DNA of 64,000 nt from Polaribacter tangerinus (GTDB taxonomy: Bacteria; Bacteroidota; Bacteroidia; Flavobacteriales; Flavobacteriaceae). Of the stretch, positions 15,373-24,239 are shown in pieces (the first letter of the stretch is position 1; each line of letters starts with the position of its first letter). The DNA lies in the NCBI RefSeq assembly GCF_038024095.1, contig NZ_CP150668.1, positions 2,294,001 through 2,358,000 on the forward strand. Direction: 5' to 3'. The notes under the pieces are model-generated. The model did not search any database, was not told where the DNA came from, and saw nothing but the letters and a program-made list of their open reading frames with translations. The translations under genes were made by a program, and so were the position numbers.

Positions 15373-16501
15373 TATCGAAAATTTTAGAGACAGCAGCAAT
15401 CATTTCGTTGTTATTAGAATAGGTAATGGTGTAACAATTAATGGTATCAAACCACTCTAAAAAGATGCTGGCATTTTTTTTTATTGGAGAAAGCCAAGAG
15501 TCCGGAACTAGCTCTTGAAAAGCGTTAATTTTAGAAATTTTAGTAAAGTGTAAGCTACTATCTTTTTTATATTTTATAAATACAATGTCATTACAAGGTA
15601 AACTTTCTAAAAAATTTGTATTGTTTGGTTTTAGATAGCGAACTATTTTATTCAATCGTTTGAAATGATATTCTGCAGATGTTTTTAGCTCAGGAAACAA
15701 TGGAAGTAAAGTATCCAAGCTATTTTTTTTGATAGAAATAGCAGCAGGAAAACTATGAACCATTTTTTTATGAACATCTATTGGCACAAAATCATCTGCC
15801 AAACAAGTAAAACCGTTCGATTGTAGCAATGCCAAAGATGTACTTTTTCCGTTGCCAGAATCGCCTAAAAATAAGATACTTTTTTTATTGTTTGCAACTG
15901 CAGAGGCATGAAACACACCCAGCCATTCATCTTCTTCTTTTTGATGAATTTTTTGAATAAGTTCCATAGAAAACTTTCCCTGAAAAAAATGAACTTCTGT
16001 TAAATCCCAACTTCCAATAAACTTGGTATCTACATAAAAATAGATTTTTTTATCGATAGTAAATACATAAAATTGCGTGGTGGTAACTTCACTTTCTTTT
16101 ATTTCTAAATGTGCAAACTTTGGATGTACTAGAAATAGCTCATATTCAGAAAAAAAATGTACCTTAAAAACTATAGTGTTTACTTTATAAAGCTTAGTAA
16201 ATTCGAAAGTGTTCGGTTTTTTTTGCTGTTTTTTTGTGTTTTTTTGTGTACTTTTTTTATCAGTATTAGCACCAATTAATTGTTCTTTTACATCTTTTAC
16301 AAATAGAAAAGTATCTTCTTCAGGAAGCGATAATTTTAAAGCTAACTCTTCAGCAATTTTTTTAAGAGAAACATTGTTACTTATTTTTTGCAAAATAGCT
16401 GCTGTAGCATTTTCTAAAACAATGTATTTGTTACTTTCTTCTTTCCAATAGATGGTTTTATTTTCTATTGATTTGTATAAAATAGGAGGTTTACTGTTCA
16501 T
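15362..16501 (-). CDS. PqqD-like/HPr serine kinase-like fusion protein
   Basis: The 379-residue protein starts with a PqqD-like winged-helix region (about 8-75; YIVLENATAAILQKISNNVS is typical), the fold used for RiPP precursor recognition. After a Lys/Gln-rich linker (about 80-97) comes an HPr kinase-like domain: HASAV (199-203), P-loop GDSGNGKST (213-221) and LADDFVPID (234-242). Family members phosphorylate serine, and some modify lasso-type precursor peptides. It lies downstream of a 51-residue peptide gene and a hairpin, and overlaps the nucleotidyltransferase gene. Domain calls are good; the substrate is inferred. Confidence 0.8.
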   Translation of the reverse strand: MNSKPPILYKSIENKTIYWKEESNKYIVLENATAAILQKISNNVSLKKIAEELALKLSLPEEDTFLFVKDVKEQLIGANTDKKSTQKNTKKQQKKPNTFEFTKLYKVNTIVFKVHFFSEYELFLVHPKFAHLEIKESEVTTTQFYVFTIDKKIYFYVDTKFIGSWDLTEVHFFQGKFSMELIQKIHQKEEDEWLGVFHASAVANNKKSILFLGDSGNGKSTSLALLQSNGFTCLADDFVPIDVHKKMVHSFPAAISIKKNSLDTLLPLFPELKTSAEYHFKRLNKIVRYLKPNNTNFLESLPCNDIVFIKYKKDSSLHFTKISKINAFQELVPDSWLSPIKKNASIFLEWFDTINCYTITYSNNNEMIAAVSKIFDNEL

Positions 16502-16538
16502 TAGAAATAAAAATACTTATTTTTAATTCAACCCACAA

Positions 16539-16573
16539 AAAAAACGTTTCAAAATAAATTGAAACGTTTTTTT
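16539..16573 (-). terminator. Terminator/attenuator between peptide and kinase genes
   Basis: A 14-bp stem, AAAAAACGTTTCAA (16539-16552) with TTGAAACGTTTTTT (16559-16572), is followed on the minus strand by a T-run. It lies 20 bases after the peptide stop codon and upstream of the kinase start. Partial read-through would give much more peptide mRNA than enzyme mRNA. Confidence 0.8.
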
Positions 16574-16592
16574 AAAGTGTTTAATTACTATT

Positions 16593-16748
16593 CTAAAAGC
16601 CAGTGCCTGGTGCATTCGGACTTTGCGCTTGTGCCGCTTTCGGATTTAAAATTAAATAAGTACTAATAGCAGTTAATGCTGCATATTTAGAGTAGTTACC
16701 AATTTTTTTTAATGCAGTTTTTCGAGAAATATTAGGGTTCTTTTTCAT
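16593..16748 (-). CDS. 51-residue secreted peptide, candidate modified-peptide precursor
   Basis: This short ORF reads MKKNPNISRKTALKKIGNYS, then a hydrophobic stretch (YAALTAISTYLILN), then PKAAQAQSPNAPGTGF. The N-terminus has a Tat-like SRKTALKK pattern, and AQA is a plausible signal-peptidase site, leaving a roughly 10-residue tail, QSPNAPGTGF. It begins 9 bases after the stop of the T9SS protein gene and precedes a hairpin and the PqqD-like/HPr-kinase-like gene. Ser43 and Thr49 are possible phosphorylation targets. Coding status rests on the start, stop, spacing and signal-like composition; its role as substrate is inference. Confidence 0.7.
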   Translation of the reverse strand: MKKNPNISRKTALKKIGNYSKYAALTAISTYLILNPKAAQAQSPNAPGTGF

Positions 16749-16757
16749 CTTATAGCT

Positions 16758-19172
16758 TTATTTAATAATAATTTTTTTGTTTAAAACATATTTTTCAGTG
16801 GTCACATTTATGAGGTAAATACCATTCTTTAAGAATGATATGTCTACATCATATTGTTTGGTTTTTTTATTCTTTACTATTTCTTTACCCAAAATGGTGT
16901 AAATTGAAAGTGAATACGAATTGTTATTTAATCCGTTAACGATAAGGTAATTATTTGGTGTGTTGTAAATATCTGGTTTAGAAACCTCATTATTCTTTAC
17001 ACTCAAAGAGCTTGAAGGCTTGGTATGAATATGAAACCTATCTTCAGAAGAATTCTTAAAAACAGTGGTAGTGTATGTTATACTATCGTCATAAATTTCG
17101 TGCATTGTATTGTGTAACTTATCTTCTAGATATAGTTTATAAGAATCGGGTAACAGCACATTTTCTGCAGAAAAAGTAATCTGCTTAGTAGTTTTAGTAT
17201 TTACAACAATTGGTATAACTAAGTTTTCTATGTTTGCGTTGGGAAGTGTTTGAATTGCTAATTTATATTTATTGTTATCAGAAATAAGCTTGCTGTATAA
17301 CGTTAATGAGTCTTTTATCCCCTCAAAGAGTGAGCTGTCATAGCCATTATCAAAGTTGATAGTTTTAGTGGCTCTGTAATAAATTTGTGTTTTTTTTAAT
17401 TTAGATTTGTCACTTATTACAAGGGTAACTGATGGTTGTTGATTATTATTTTTGTAATAAACACCATTAGAAATGTGCGATTGCATATTTTTTTTAAATT
17501 TAAATATCGTTCCATCATTTTTAGCTTTTACAAAAAAACCTTGTCCTGGTGCAATAAAATGAGCATTATTTACTTGGTTAACTGTTGTATAATCTCCCAA
17601 ACCATTGTTAGCCTCTTTGTCCCAAAACCAAGCGGTTTCCTCCGCTAAAACATCATCTCCATTAGCACCATTTTGTATTAAAAGATTATTGGTTAAATCT
17701 GCAGAGTTGTTTAAAGGTAGAAATGAAGGATATGGATTGCCTAATAAGTTGTAGTTATTATTTGAGTTGGTGTTCATGATTACATGAAAGTCTGTATCTG
17801 GTATATCCCCCTGAAAGCCAATATTACCTTTATTTGTGTCAGAAATATTTCCAATGTTTGAATTCGGAGAGATAGTATATCCTTTTCCACTTTCAAAATT
17901 TCCTGCATTTGCTAAAGTAGTTTCCGCTGGGTTAGCAGTTATAGGTTCAGTAATTTTATAGTATTTCCAATTGTTATTTGCATTATTGTAACGAGCAATA
18001 GCATAATTATTTCCATTGGTTCGAAGGCCTACAAAATTTGTAAAATTTTCTATACTTTCGCCAATAACGGGTGCAGAAATTAGAGACCATTTGTTCGTAT
18101 TATCTTTATTTGTCTCTAAAAAGTACAGAAACTGATTACTAGTGTTTTTTATATAAGTTCCTTTTACAATTAAAGAGCTGGCATTTATTGTGTTGGGAGC
18201 AATTATTTTTGATTTCATATTAATTTCTGCAGTTGCAGCTACCAACACGTTTCCATTTACAGTAAGAGAACCACCTTCTTTAATGCTAACCATAGCGTTT
18301 ATTTGTAGTTGAAAATTACCAGTTTCAGCAGAATTTGTTGCTATTATTTCTAAATTATTTGGCGTTGAATTAGCATCGGGAATTATAGTTAATGAATTTG
18401 AATTTGGAATGCCATTCGACCAATTTAAACTATCGTTCCACTCATTTGAAATTCCGATCCATGAGGTAGTGTTAATTGTAAAATTCTCTTGAGAAAACGG
18501 AAGTAAGTTTTCCCCATTCTCTGTGTTTCTTGTCCAATTTGTAGCCGCATCATTCATAAGGTCACTAAAATACTCTGAATAGAGTAATTTGTTTGATCTA
18601 GAGCCGGTAAATACTCCGCCATCGGGACTATTAGTAGGGTTGAACTCCAGGAAATCTATAGCTACAGATAAATCACTGCCACCAAGTCCAGTGCCTATTA
18701 ACTCTGTTGTAATTGTTCCATTTTTTATTCCAGTTAAAAATAATGTAGGGGTAAACCTATCTGTGCCAAGGTATGCAAACAATGTTTCTCCACTAGCTAT
18801 TAAGCCGATGTTTTCATTGTTAGAAATTTGTCCAACAGAAACATCATAATGAGTATTGGCTTCATTATCTATATCTGTAAAAGTTATTATTCTACCAGCT
18901 TTTATAGTTTTATCTCCTGTGTTCCAGGTTAAAAAACCATCAGAACCTGTTTCTGTAAATGAAGAGGTAGTTTCATTCCATTCATAATCAGTAAAATAAA
19001 TTGTTGTATTTGGTGAGATATCTGCAAGTATTGCAATTGCAAAATCATCGTCTCCATCTGTGTTTATTGCAGTAAATGCAATACTTCCTCTAGTTTGAGA
19101 TTGAATGTTTGTAGGAGCGAAATTTAGGCATAGGAGTATAAGCCCAACTTTTAATAGGTTTTCTTTTTTCAT
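16758..19172 (-). CDS. Large secreted protein with T9SS type A sorting domain
   Basis: ATG 19172 gives 804 residues with a signal peptide (MKKENLLKVGLILLCLNFAP..IQSQ). The N-terminal domain (IAFTAINTDGDDDFAIAILA, then TIYFTDYEWNE, about 30-220) resembles extracellular calcium-type beta-sandwich repeats of Bacteroidetes surface proteins. The middle has beta-rich modules and a GNPYPSFLPL segment. The last 70 residues (YSLSIYTILGKEIVKNKKTK to YVLNKKIIIK) form the T9SS C-terminal sorting domain. It should be exported and attached to the surface or released. It is the first gene of the unit containing the 51-residue peptide. Its actual activity is unknown. Confidence 0.82.
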   Translation of the reverse strand: MKKENLLKVGLILLCLNFAPTNIQSQTRGSIAFTAINTDGDDDFAIAILADISPNTTIYFTDYEWNETTSSFTETGSDGFLTWNTGDKTIKAGRIITFTDIDNEANTHYDVSVGQISNNENIGLIASGETLFAYLGTDRFTPTLFLTGIKNGTITTELIGTGLGGSDLSVAIDFLEFNPTNSPDGGVFTGSRSNKLLYSEYFSDLMNDAATNWTRNTENGENLLPFSQENFTINTTSWIGISNEWNDSLNWSNGIPNSNSLTIIPDANSTPNNLEIIATNSAETGNFQLQINAMVSIKEGGSLTVNGNVLVAATAEINMKSKIIAPNTINASSLIVKGTYIKNTSNQFLYFLETNKDNTNKWSLISAPVIGESIENFTNFVGLRTNGNNYAIARYNNANNNWKYYKITEPITANPAETTLANAGNFESGKGYTISPNSNIGNISDTNKGNIGFQGDIPDTDFHVIMNTNSNNNYNLLGNPYPSFLPLNNSADLTNNLLIQNGANGDDVLAEETAWFWDKEANNGLGDYTTVNQVNNAHFIAPGQGFFVKAKNDGTIFKFKKNMQSHISNGVYYKNNNQQPSVTLVISDKSKLKKTQIYYRATKTINFDNGYDSSLFEGIKDSLTLYSKLISDNNKYKLAIQTLPNANIENLVIPIVVNTKTTKQITFSAENVLLPDSYKLYLEDKLHNTMHEIYDDSITYTTTVFKNSSEDRFHIHTKPSSSLSVKNNEVSKPDIYNTPNNYLIVNGLNNNSYSLSIYTILGKEIVKNKKTKQYDVDISFLKNGIYLINVTTEKYVLNKKIIIK

Positions 19173-19253
19173 AGTTATTTTTGTTAGAGACTCAATATAC
19201 AACAAAAATATTTGATAGTATTTATAAAGGGTTAATTGCTAGTAAAATACTAA

Positions 19254-20753
19254 TTAGTTTTTACGCCAAAAGAAAGGAGTAAATAAAATAAGTACCGTAA
19301 ATAATTCGAGTCTACCAATTAGCATTAAAAAAGAGCAAAACCACTTTGCAGCAGTACTTAAATGCGCAAAACTATCTACAGGACTAACCGAACCAATAGC
19401 AGGCCCAATATTTCCTAAAGAGGAAGCAGCAGCACCAAGTGCAGACATAAAGTCGAGACCGAATAATGTTAATATTACAGAAGATATTATAAATATTAAC
19501 ATATAAATTACAAAGAAGGATAAAATGTTAAATACAATATTTTGGTGTACTGTTTTGCCATCATATCTTACCGGAATTATGGCATTAGGGTGCAAAGCTT
19601 TTTTAAACTCTAAAAAGCTATTTTTTAGCATTACAATATGTCTTACTACTTTTATTCCTCCACTTGTAGAGCCTGCTGAACCTCCAGTAAAAAAAAGGGC
19701 AAAAAATATTCCTGTAGCAAAGAAATTCCACATAGTAAAGTCAGCAGAAACAAAACCAGTGGTGGTAATTACAGAGGTTACCATAAACAAGGCATGCCTA
19801 ATGGCACTTTCTGTGGCGCCAAATACTTTTGGGTGGCTAATGGTAGTTTGTAAATTTGGGTCTTGAAAAAAGATAATAATTAATGATATTACTGCTGCAA
19901 CTCCTAGAGTTACAAAGAAGTAGTATTTAAACTCTTCACTGTTAAATACTTTTTGAATTTTACCTTTTAAGGCAAAATAGGTAAGTACAAAATTAGTACC
20001 GGCAATAAACATAAAGGCAATAATTATATATTGAATTATTGGTTTGTTATTGTAAAATGCCACGCTGCTACCTTTGGTAGAAAATCCACCGGTACTCATT
20101 GTAGACATAGCATGGTTTATGGCGTCGAACCATGTCATTCCTGCTACTTTTAAAAGTAAAAACTGAACAGCTGTAAGAGTTACATATATTAAATAGAGTC
20201 TTTTTGCTGTATCTGTAATTCTGGGGTGTAATTTATCTGCAGATGGCCCTGGAGCTTCCGCCATAAAAAGTTGCATTCCTCCAATACCTAAAAGTGGTAA
20301 AATAGCAATTGTTAGTACAATTATACCCATACCACCAATCCAATGTGTGGCACTTCGCCAAAATAATATTCCTTTTGGCATTTCATCAATATTAGTTAAT
20401 ATCGAAGATCCGGTGGTTGAATATCCAGAAATAGTTTCAAAAAAAGCATCTGTCATATTGGGGATAGCTCCCGATAATATAAAAGGCAACATTCCTGTAA
20501 AAGAAAGAGTTAGCCAACCGAGTGTAACTATTAAGTATCCTTCTTTTTTGTGAATATTAACATCGTTAGGTTTGTTTAAAATAAAAAGTAAAAGCCCTAC
20601 AAAAACGGTTATAATTCCTGCGCTTAAAATACCCCATTTTTCTGGCTCGTTATGATACATACTAAAAGGAACGGCAAGGAACATAAAAAAGCCATTTAGC
20701 ATAGCCGTTATTCCTAAAAAGCGATAAATTATTTTTGTGTTTAGAGTTCTCAT
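19254..20753 (-). CDS. trkH: Potassium uptake protein TrkH
   Basis: The 499-residue integral membrane protein forms the K+ channel of the Trk system. It has many membrane helices and the repeated pore loops with filter-like segments (GYSTTGSSILT, STGGFSTKGSS, TTTGFVSADF, SLGNIGPAIGS). A typical ETISGYSTTG motif is visible at about 125-134. It starts 1 bp after the trkA stop codon, so the two form an operon in which the regulatory subunit is made first. Confidence 0.95.
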   Translation of the reverse strand: MRTLNTKIIYRFLGITAMLNGFFMFLAVPFSMYHNEPEKWGILSAGIITVFVGLLLFILNKPNDVNIHKKEGYLIVTLGWLTLSFTGMLPFILSGAIPNMTDAFFETISGYSTTGSSILTNIDEMPKGILFWRSATHWIGGMGIIVLTIAILPLLGIGGMQLFMAEAPGPSADKLHPRITDTAKRLYLIYVTLTAVQFLLLKVAGMTWFDAINHAMSTMSTGGFSTKGSSVAFYNNKPIIQYIIIAFMFIAGTNFVLTYFALKGKIQKVFNSEEFKYYFFVTLGVAAVISLIIIFFQDPNLQTTISHPKVFGATESAIRHALFMVTSVITTTGFVSADFTMWNFFATGIFFALFFTGGSAGSTSGGIKVVRHIVMLKNSFLEFKKALHPNAIIPVRYDGKTVHQNIVFNILSFFVIYMLIFIISSVILTLFGLDFMSALGAAASSLGNIGPAIGSVSPVDSFAHLSTAAKWFCSFLMLIGRLELFTVLILFTPFFWRKN

Positions 20754-20754
20754 G

Positions 20755-22101
20755 TTATCTAAATAGGCTTTCTACCGTCTGTATGGCTTCTGGCAAGCAA
20801 AACACAATTACTTTGTCTCCGCTTTGAATTTTCATTTTTCCAAAAGACATAAAAGGTTTACCATCTCTAATAATTCCTCCAAAAACTGCTTCTCTAGGAA
20901 AATGTAAGTCCTCTATTGCTTTTTCTGTAACCTTAGCATCTGGTCTAACTTCAAATTCAAAAACTTCTGCATCTATATTATGAAGGTTTGCAAGTGCTAG
21001 AATTTCACCTTTTCTAATATGTCTAAAAATATTACTTGCAGCAATTAACTTTTTGTTAATTAAGGATTCTATACCTATAGTTTGAGAAATATCGATATAA
21101 TCCATATTTTCTACCAAAGCAATTGTTTTTTTTACGCCTTTAGATTTTGCTACTAAACAAGACATAATGTTGGTCTCAGAATTTCCTGTAACAGCAATAA
21201 AAGCATCTGTTTCTCTTATATTTTCTTCTTCCAGTAATTCTAGGTCTCTACCATCGCCATTTATTACAAGCGTATTGCAAAGGTCTTCTGCTAACAATTC
21301 TGCTTTTTCTCTATTTTTTTCGATGAGTTTAACATTAAAATTGTCTTCACAAAGGTTTCTGGCTGTCTTTTCACCAATACTACTTCCACCTAAAATAATA
21401 ACATTTTTAATATTAAATTGCTTTCTTCCAATAATAGGGTAGAGGTCTTTCATGCTGTAATTTGGTACAGAAAAATAAACCTGATCGTTAATTTGGTAGG
21501 TAGTATCTCCTCTCGGAATAATTGTTTGACTTACGTTTTCTCTTTTAATAGCAATTGCAATAAAATCGATATTTTTAAACTTGTGTTTGGCCTCTTTTAC
21601 GGTTAAATCTACTAGTGGAGATTTGTATGTTAAAGAGGTTCCCATCACATTAAAAACTCCGCTTTCAAATTCTACAGTATCATTAAAAGAAGATTGATTT
21701 AATAGCATTTTTATTTCATTTGCAGCGAGTTCTTGTGGCGAAATCATAAAGTCTAAACCAAATTTCTCAAAGTCGACCTCACAATTGTTTAAAAATTCTG
21801 GATTGTCTATTCTTGCAATGGTTTTTTTTGCACCTAGAGATTTACCAATTACCGAAATGGTAAAGTTAGTATTCTGACTTTCTGTAACAGCAATTAATAA
21901 ATCTGCAGAATCAATACCTATTTCTTTTAAGAGTTTAATAGAAGTAGCATCTCCTTTTTTGGTAATTACATCTAAATGGTTATTTAGGTAATTTAATTTT
22001 TCTGCATCAAAGTCTATAATATATGTATCTTGAGACTCGTAAGAAAGTAGCTTTGCTAAATGAAAACCTACATCTCCAGCACCAGCTATAATAATCTTCA
22101 T
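20755..22101 (-). CDS. trkA: Trk system potassium uptake protein TrkA
   Basis: The 448-residue cytosolic regulator has two RCK_N/TrkA_C units. The first begins MKIIIAGAGDVGFHLAKLLS (nucleotide-binding glycine pattern GAGDVG) and the second near residue 230 with VIILGGSSIGEKTARNL. Each is followed by a TrkA_C domain (PLVDLTVKEAKHKF and DAKVTEKAIEDL). It gates TrkH in response to NAD(H)/ATP. Coupled to trkH downstream. Confidence 0.96.
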   Translation of the reverse strand: MKIIIAGAGDVGFHLAKLLSYESQDTYIIDFDAEKLNYLNNHLDVITKKGDATSIKLLKEIGIDSADLLIAVTESQNTNFTISVIGKSLGAKKTIARIDNPEFLNNCEVDFEKFGLDFMISPQELAANEIKMLLNQSSFNDTVEFESGVFNVMGTSLTYKSPLVDLTVKEAKHKFKNIDFIAIAIKRENVSQTIIPRGDTTYQINDQVYFSVPNYSMKDLYPIIGRKQFNIKNVIILGGSSIGEKTARNLCEDNFNVKLIEKNREKAELLAEDLCNTLVINGDGRDLELLEEENIRETDAFIAVTGNSETNIMSCLVAKSKGVKKTIALVENMDYIDISQTIGIESLINKKLIAASNIFRHIRKGEILALANLHNIDAEVFEFEVRPDAKVTEKAIEDLHFPREAVFGGIIRDGKPFMSFGKMKIQSGDKVIVFCLPEAIQTVESLFR

Positions 22102-22205
22102 ATTTTAAAATATAGAATATAATGCAAAGATATAAAGAGTTGTGCAGGTAAAATATAAAATTTCAAAATTTATGATAGGTACTATTGTTTTTTGTACATT
22201 TAGCA

Positions 22206-22901
22206 ATGCATGAGAAAGAAAAGCTGACTATTAAATCTTGGGCTTTAGACGATAGGCCAAGAGAAAAATTATTGTCTAAAGGAATTTTGGCACTATCCGA
22301 TGCCGAGTTAATAGCTATTTTAATTGGTTCGGGAAATAAAAGTGAGAGTGCGGTTGCATTGTCTAAAAGAATTTTAAAAGAGAGCAATGCTAGTATAAAT
22401 GAGCTAGCTAAATTATCTGTAGAAAAATTAATGCTTTTTAAGGGAATTGGAGAAGCAAAAGCGATTACTATAATTACTGCCCTTGAGCTCGGTAAAAGAA
22501 GACGATTAGAGACAGCTTTAGAAAAAAGTAACATTCATTCGAGTAAAGATGCCGCTAATATTATGCAACCCATTATAGGCGATTTACAGCACGAGGAGTT
22601 CTGGGTTTTATTTCTGAATAATTCTAATAAGGTGGTGGCACAGCATCAAATTAGTAAAGGCGGCTTAACAGCTACAGTTGTAGATGTTCGTTTGCTTTTT
22701 AAAAGGGCATTAGAGCTTGCATCTGTAGCTATTATTATTTGTCACAATCACCCTTCTGGTAAGTTGCAGCCCAGTACATCCGATAAAAATATAACTCAAA
22801 AAATTAAAGAGGCAAGCATTACTTTAGATATAAAACTACTAGATCATATAATAATTACTGAAAAAACGTATTTTAGCTTTGCAGATGAAGGAATTTTGTA
22901 G
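22206..22901 (+). CDS. radC: RadC family (JAB/MPN domain) protein
   Basis: The 231-residue product from ATG 22206 has an N-terminal helix-hairpin-helix region (LSDAELIAILIGSGNKSESA, then LMLFKGIGEAKAITIITALE) and a C-terminal JAB1/MPN metallo-domain with EEFWVLFLN and the HNHPSG-type motif ICHNHPSGKLQPSTSD. RadC was named for DNA repair but its function is unsettled. An upstream TTG at 22185 is less likely than the ATG. It is transcribed divergently from trkA. Confidence 0.93.
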   Translation: MHEKEKLTIKSWALDDRPREKLLSKGILALSDAELIAILIGSGNKSESAVALSKRILKESNASINELAKLSVEKLMLFKGIGEAKAITIITALELGKRRRLETALEKSNIHSSKDAANIMQPIIGDLQHEEFWVLFLNNSNKVVAQHQISKGGLTATVVDVRLLFKRALELASVAIIICHNHPSGKLQPSTSDKNITQKIKEASITLDIKLLDHIIITEKTYFSFADEGIL

Positions 22902-22933
22902 AATGTAACAGTAAAAAGTAGTTATTTTAATTA

Positions 22934-24238
22934 ATGATATTAGTTTATACACATAAAATTACACCCAGAGTTCGCTATATTTTTAAGCATATTTTTAGTA
23001 GAATTTTGTTGGTTTCAATAGATTTTACAACAAAAGTAGAAGAGTTTGTGGCTTATAACGGTCCTAAATTAAGTTATACCAAAGCTCCTTTAGGAAATGA
23101 ATTTTTCATAAAAAGCAATTCTTTATTGTTTGAGCAAGGCGTAAATGATATTGAAATTAATGTTCAGAAATGGGAAGAAATTCCGTGTTTTTTTTCTGTC
23201 GGAAAAAAATCTATCATTCCTTTCGATATTTTTGCGGCAAGTTTTTATTTGATTTCTCGCTACGAAGAATATTTACCACATGTTAAAGATGAGCATGGTA
23301 GGTATACAGCTACACAAAGTTTGGCTTTTAGAAAAAAGTTTTTAAAAAAGCCAGTAGTAGATATTTGGGCGTTTAAATTATTAGAAAAATTAAAAGATAA
23401 ATTTCCAGATTATACCTATCCTAAAAGAACCTATAAATTTATTTCTACTGTAGACATAGATAATGCTTTTGCCTACAAGCATAAAAGTTTTATTAGAACA
23501 ATTGGTGGTTTTGCCACCGATGTATTTAAATTTCGACTTTTAGATGTTTGGTATAGACTTTCGGTACGATTAAATATAAAAAGAGACCCTTTTGATAATT
23601 TTCAGAAAATTATAAATATTAAAAAGGCTAAAAATATAAAAACTATTTTCTTTTGTTCCGTTGGCAATTACTCTACCTACGATACCAATGTTTCTGTTTC
23701 TAAAAATAAATATAAGCTACTACTAAAAGATTTAGTAGACTATGCTCGTGTTGGTTTGCATCCTTCTTATCATACCATGCAAAATGCTTCGTTGTTAAAA
23801 ACAGAAAAACAACGTTTAGAAACAATTACACACATGCCCGTAAAAAGGTCGAGACAACACTATTTAAGATTTAATTTACCAGAAACATATCAGCAATTAA
23901 TAGACCTAGAAATTGAAGAAGATTACTCTATGGGATACGCTAGCGATGTAGGTTTTAGAGCTAGTACTTGCACACCATTTTATTTCTACGATTTAGATTT
24001 TGAAATACAAACACCTCTTAAAATTTTCCCTTTCGCATTGATGGATACCACCTTAAACGACTACCTTAAAAGTACACCAAAACAATCTTTAGGAATAATT
24101 AGAGATTTAAAAAATGAGGTAAAAGCTGTAAATGGTACTTTCATTACCCTTTTTCATAACGAAAGTTTAAGCAATCATTTACGCTGGAAAGGTTGGAAAC
24201 GATTATACGAATCCATGATTAAAATTGCTATTTCTTAA
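22934..24238 (+). CDS. Polysaccharide deacetylase family protein (DUF7033-like N-terminus)
   Basis: The 434-residue protein has an N-terminal DUF7033-like region (about 1-150; FDIFAASFYLISRYEEYLPH is typical) followed by a NodB-like carbohydrate-esterase domain. ISTVDIDNAFAYKHKS carries the aspartate pair and VGLHPSYHTM the metal-binding histidines. A late segment (FITLFHNESLSNHLRWKGWK) is typical of this subfamily in Flavobacteria. It is the first of the surface-polysaccharide group and lies just upstream of a GNAT gene with which it is probably cotranscribed. The substrate is unknown. Confidence 0.82.
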   Translation: MILVYTHKITPRVRYIFKHIFSRILLVSIDFTTKVEEFVAYNGPKLSYTKAPLGNEFFIKSNSLLFEQGVNDIEINVQKWEEIPCFFSVGKKSIIPFDIFAASFYLISRYEEYLPHVKDEHGRYTATQSLAFRKKFLKKPVVDIWAFKLLEKLKDKFPDYTYPKRTYKFISTVDIDNAFAYKHKSFIRTIGGFATDVFKFRLLDVWYRLSVRLNIKRDPFDNFQKIINIKKAKNIKTIFFCSVGNYSTYDTNVSVSKNKYKLLLKDLVDYARVGLHPSYHTMQNASLLKTEKQRLETITHMPVKRSRQHYLRFNLPETYQQLIDLEIEEDYSMGYASDVGFRASTCTPFYFYDLDFEIQTPLKIFPFALMDTTLNDYLKSTPKQSLGIIRDLKNEVKAVNGTFITLFHNESLSNHLRWKGWKRLYESMIKIAIS

Positions 24239-24239
24239 G

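Noticed and set aside
16209..16451. 80-codon plus-strand ORF rich in Phe and Cys opposite the kinase gene
   Set aside because: It mirrors the Lys/Gln-rich linker of the kinase-like protein and has no support of its own.
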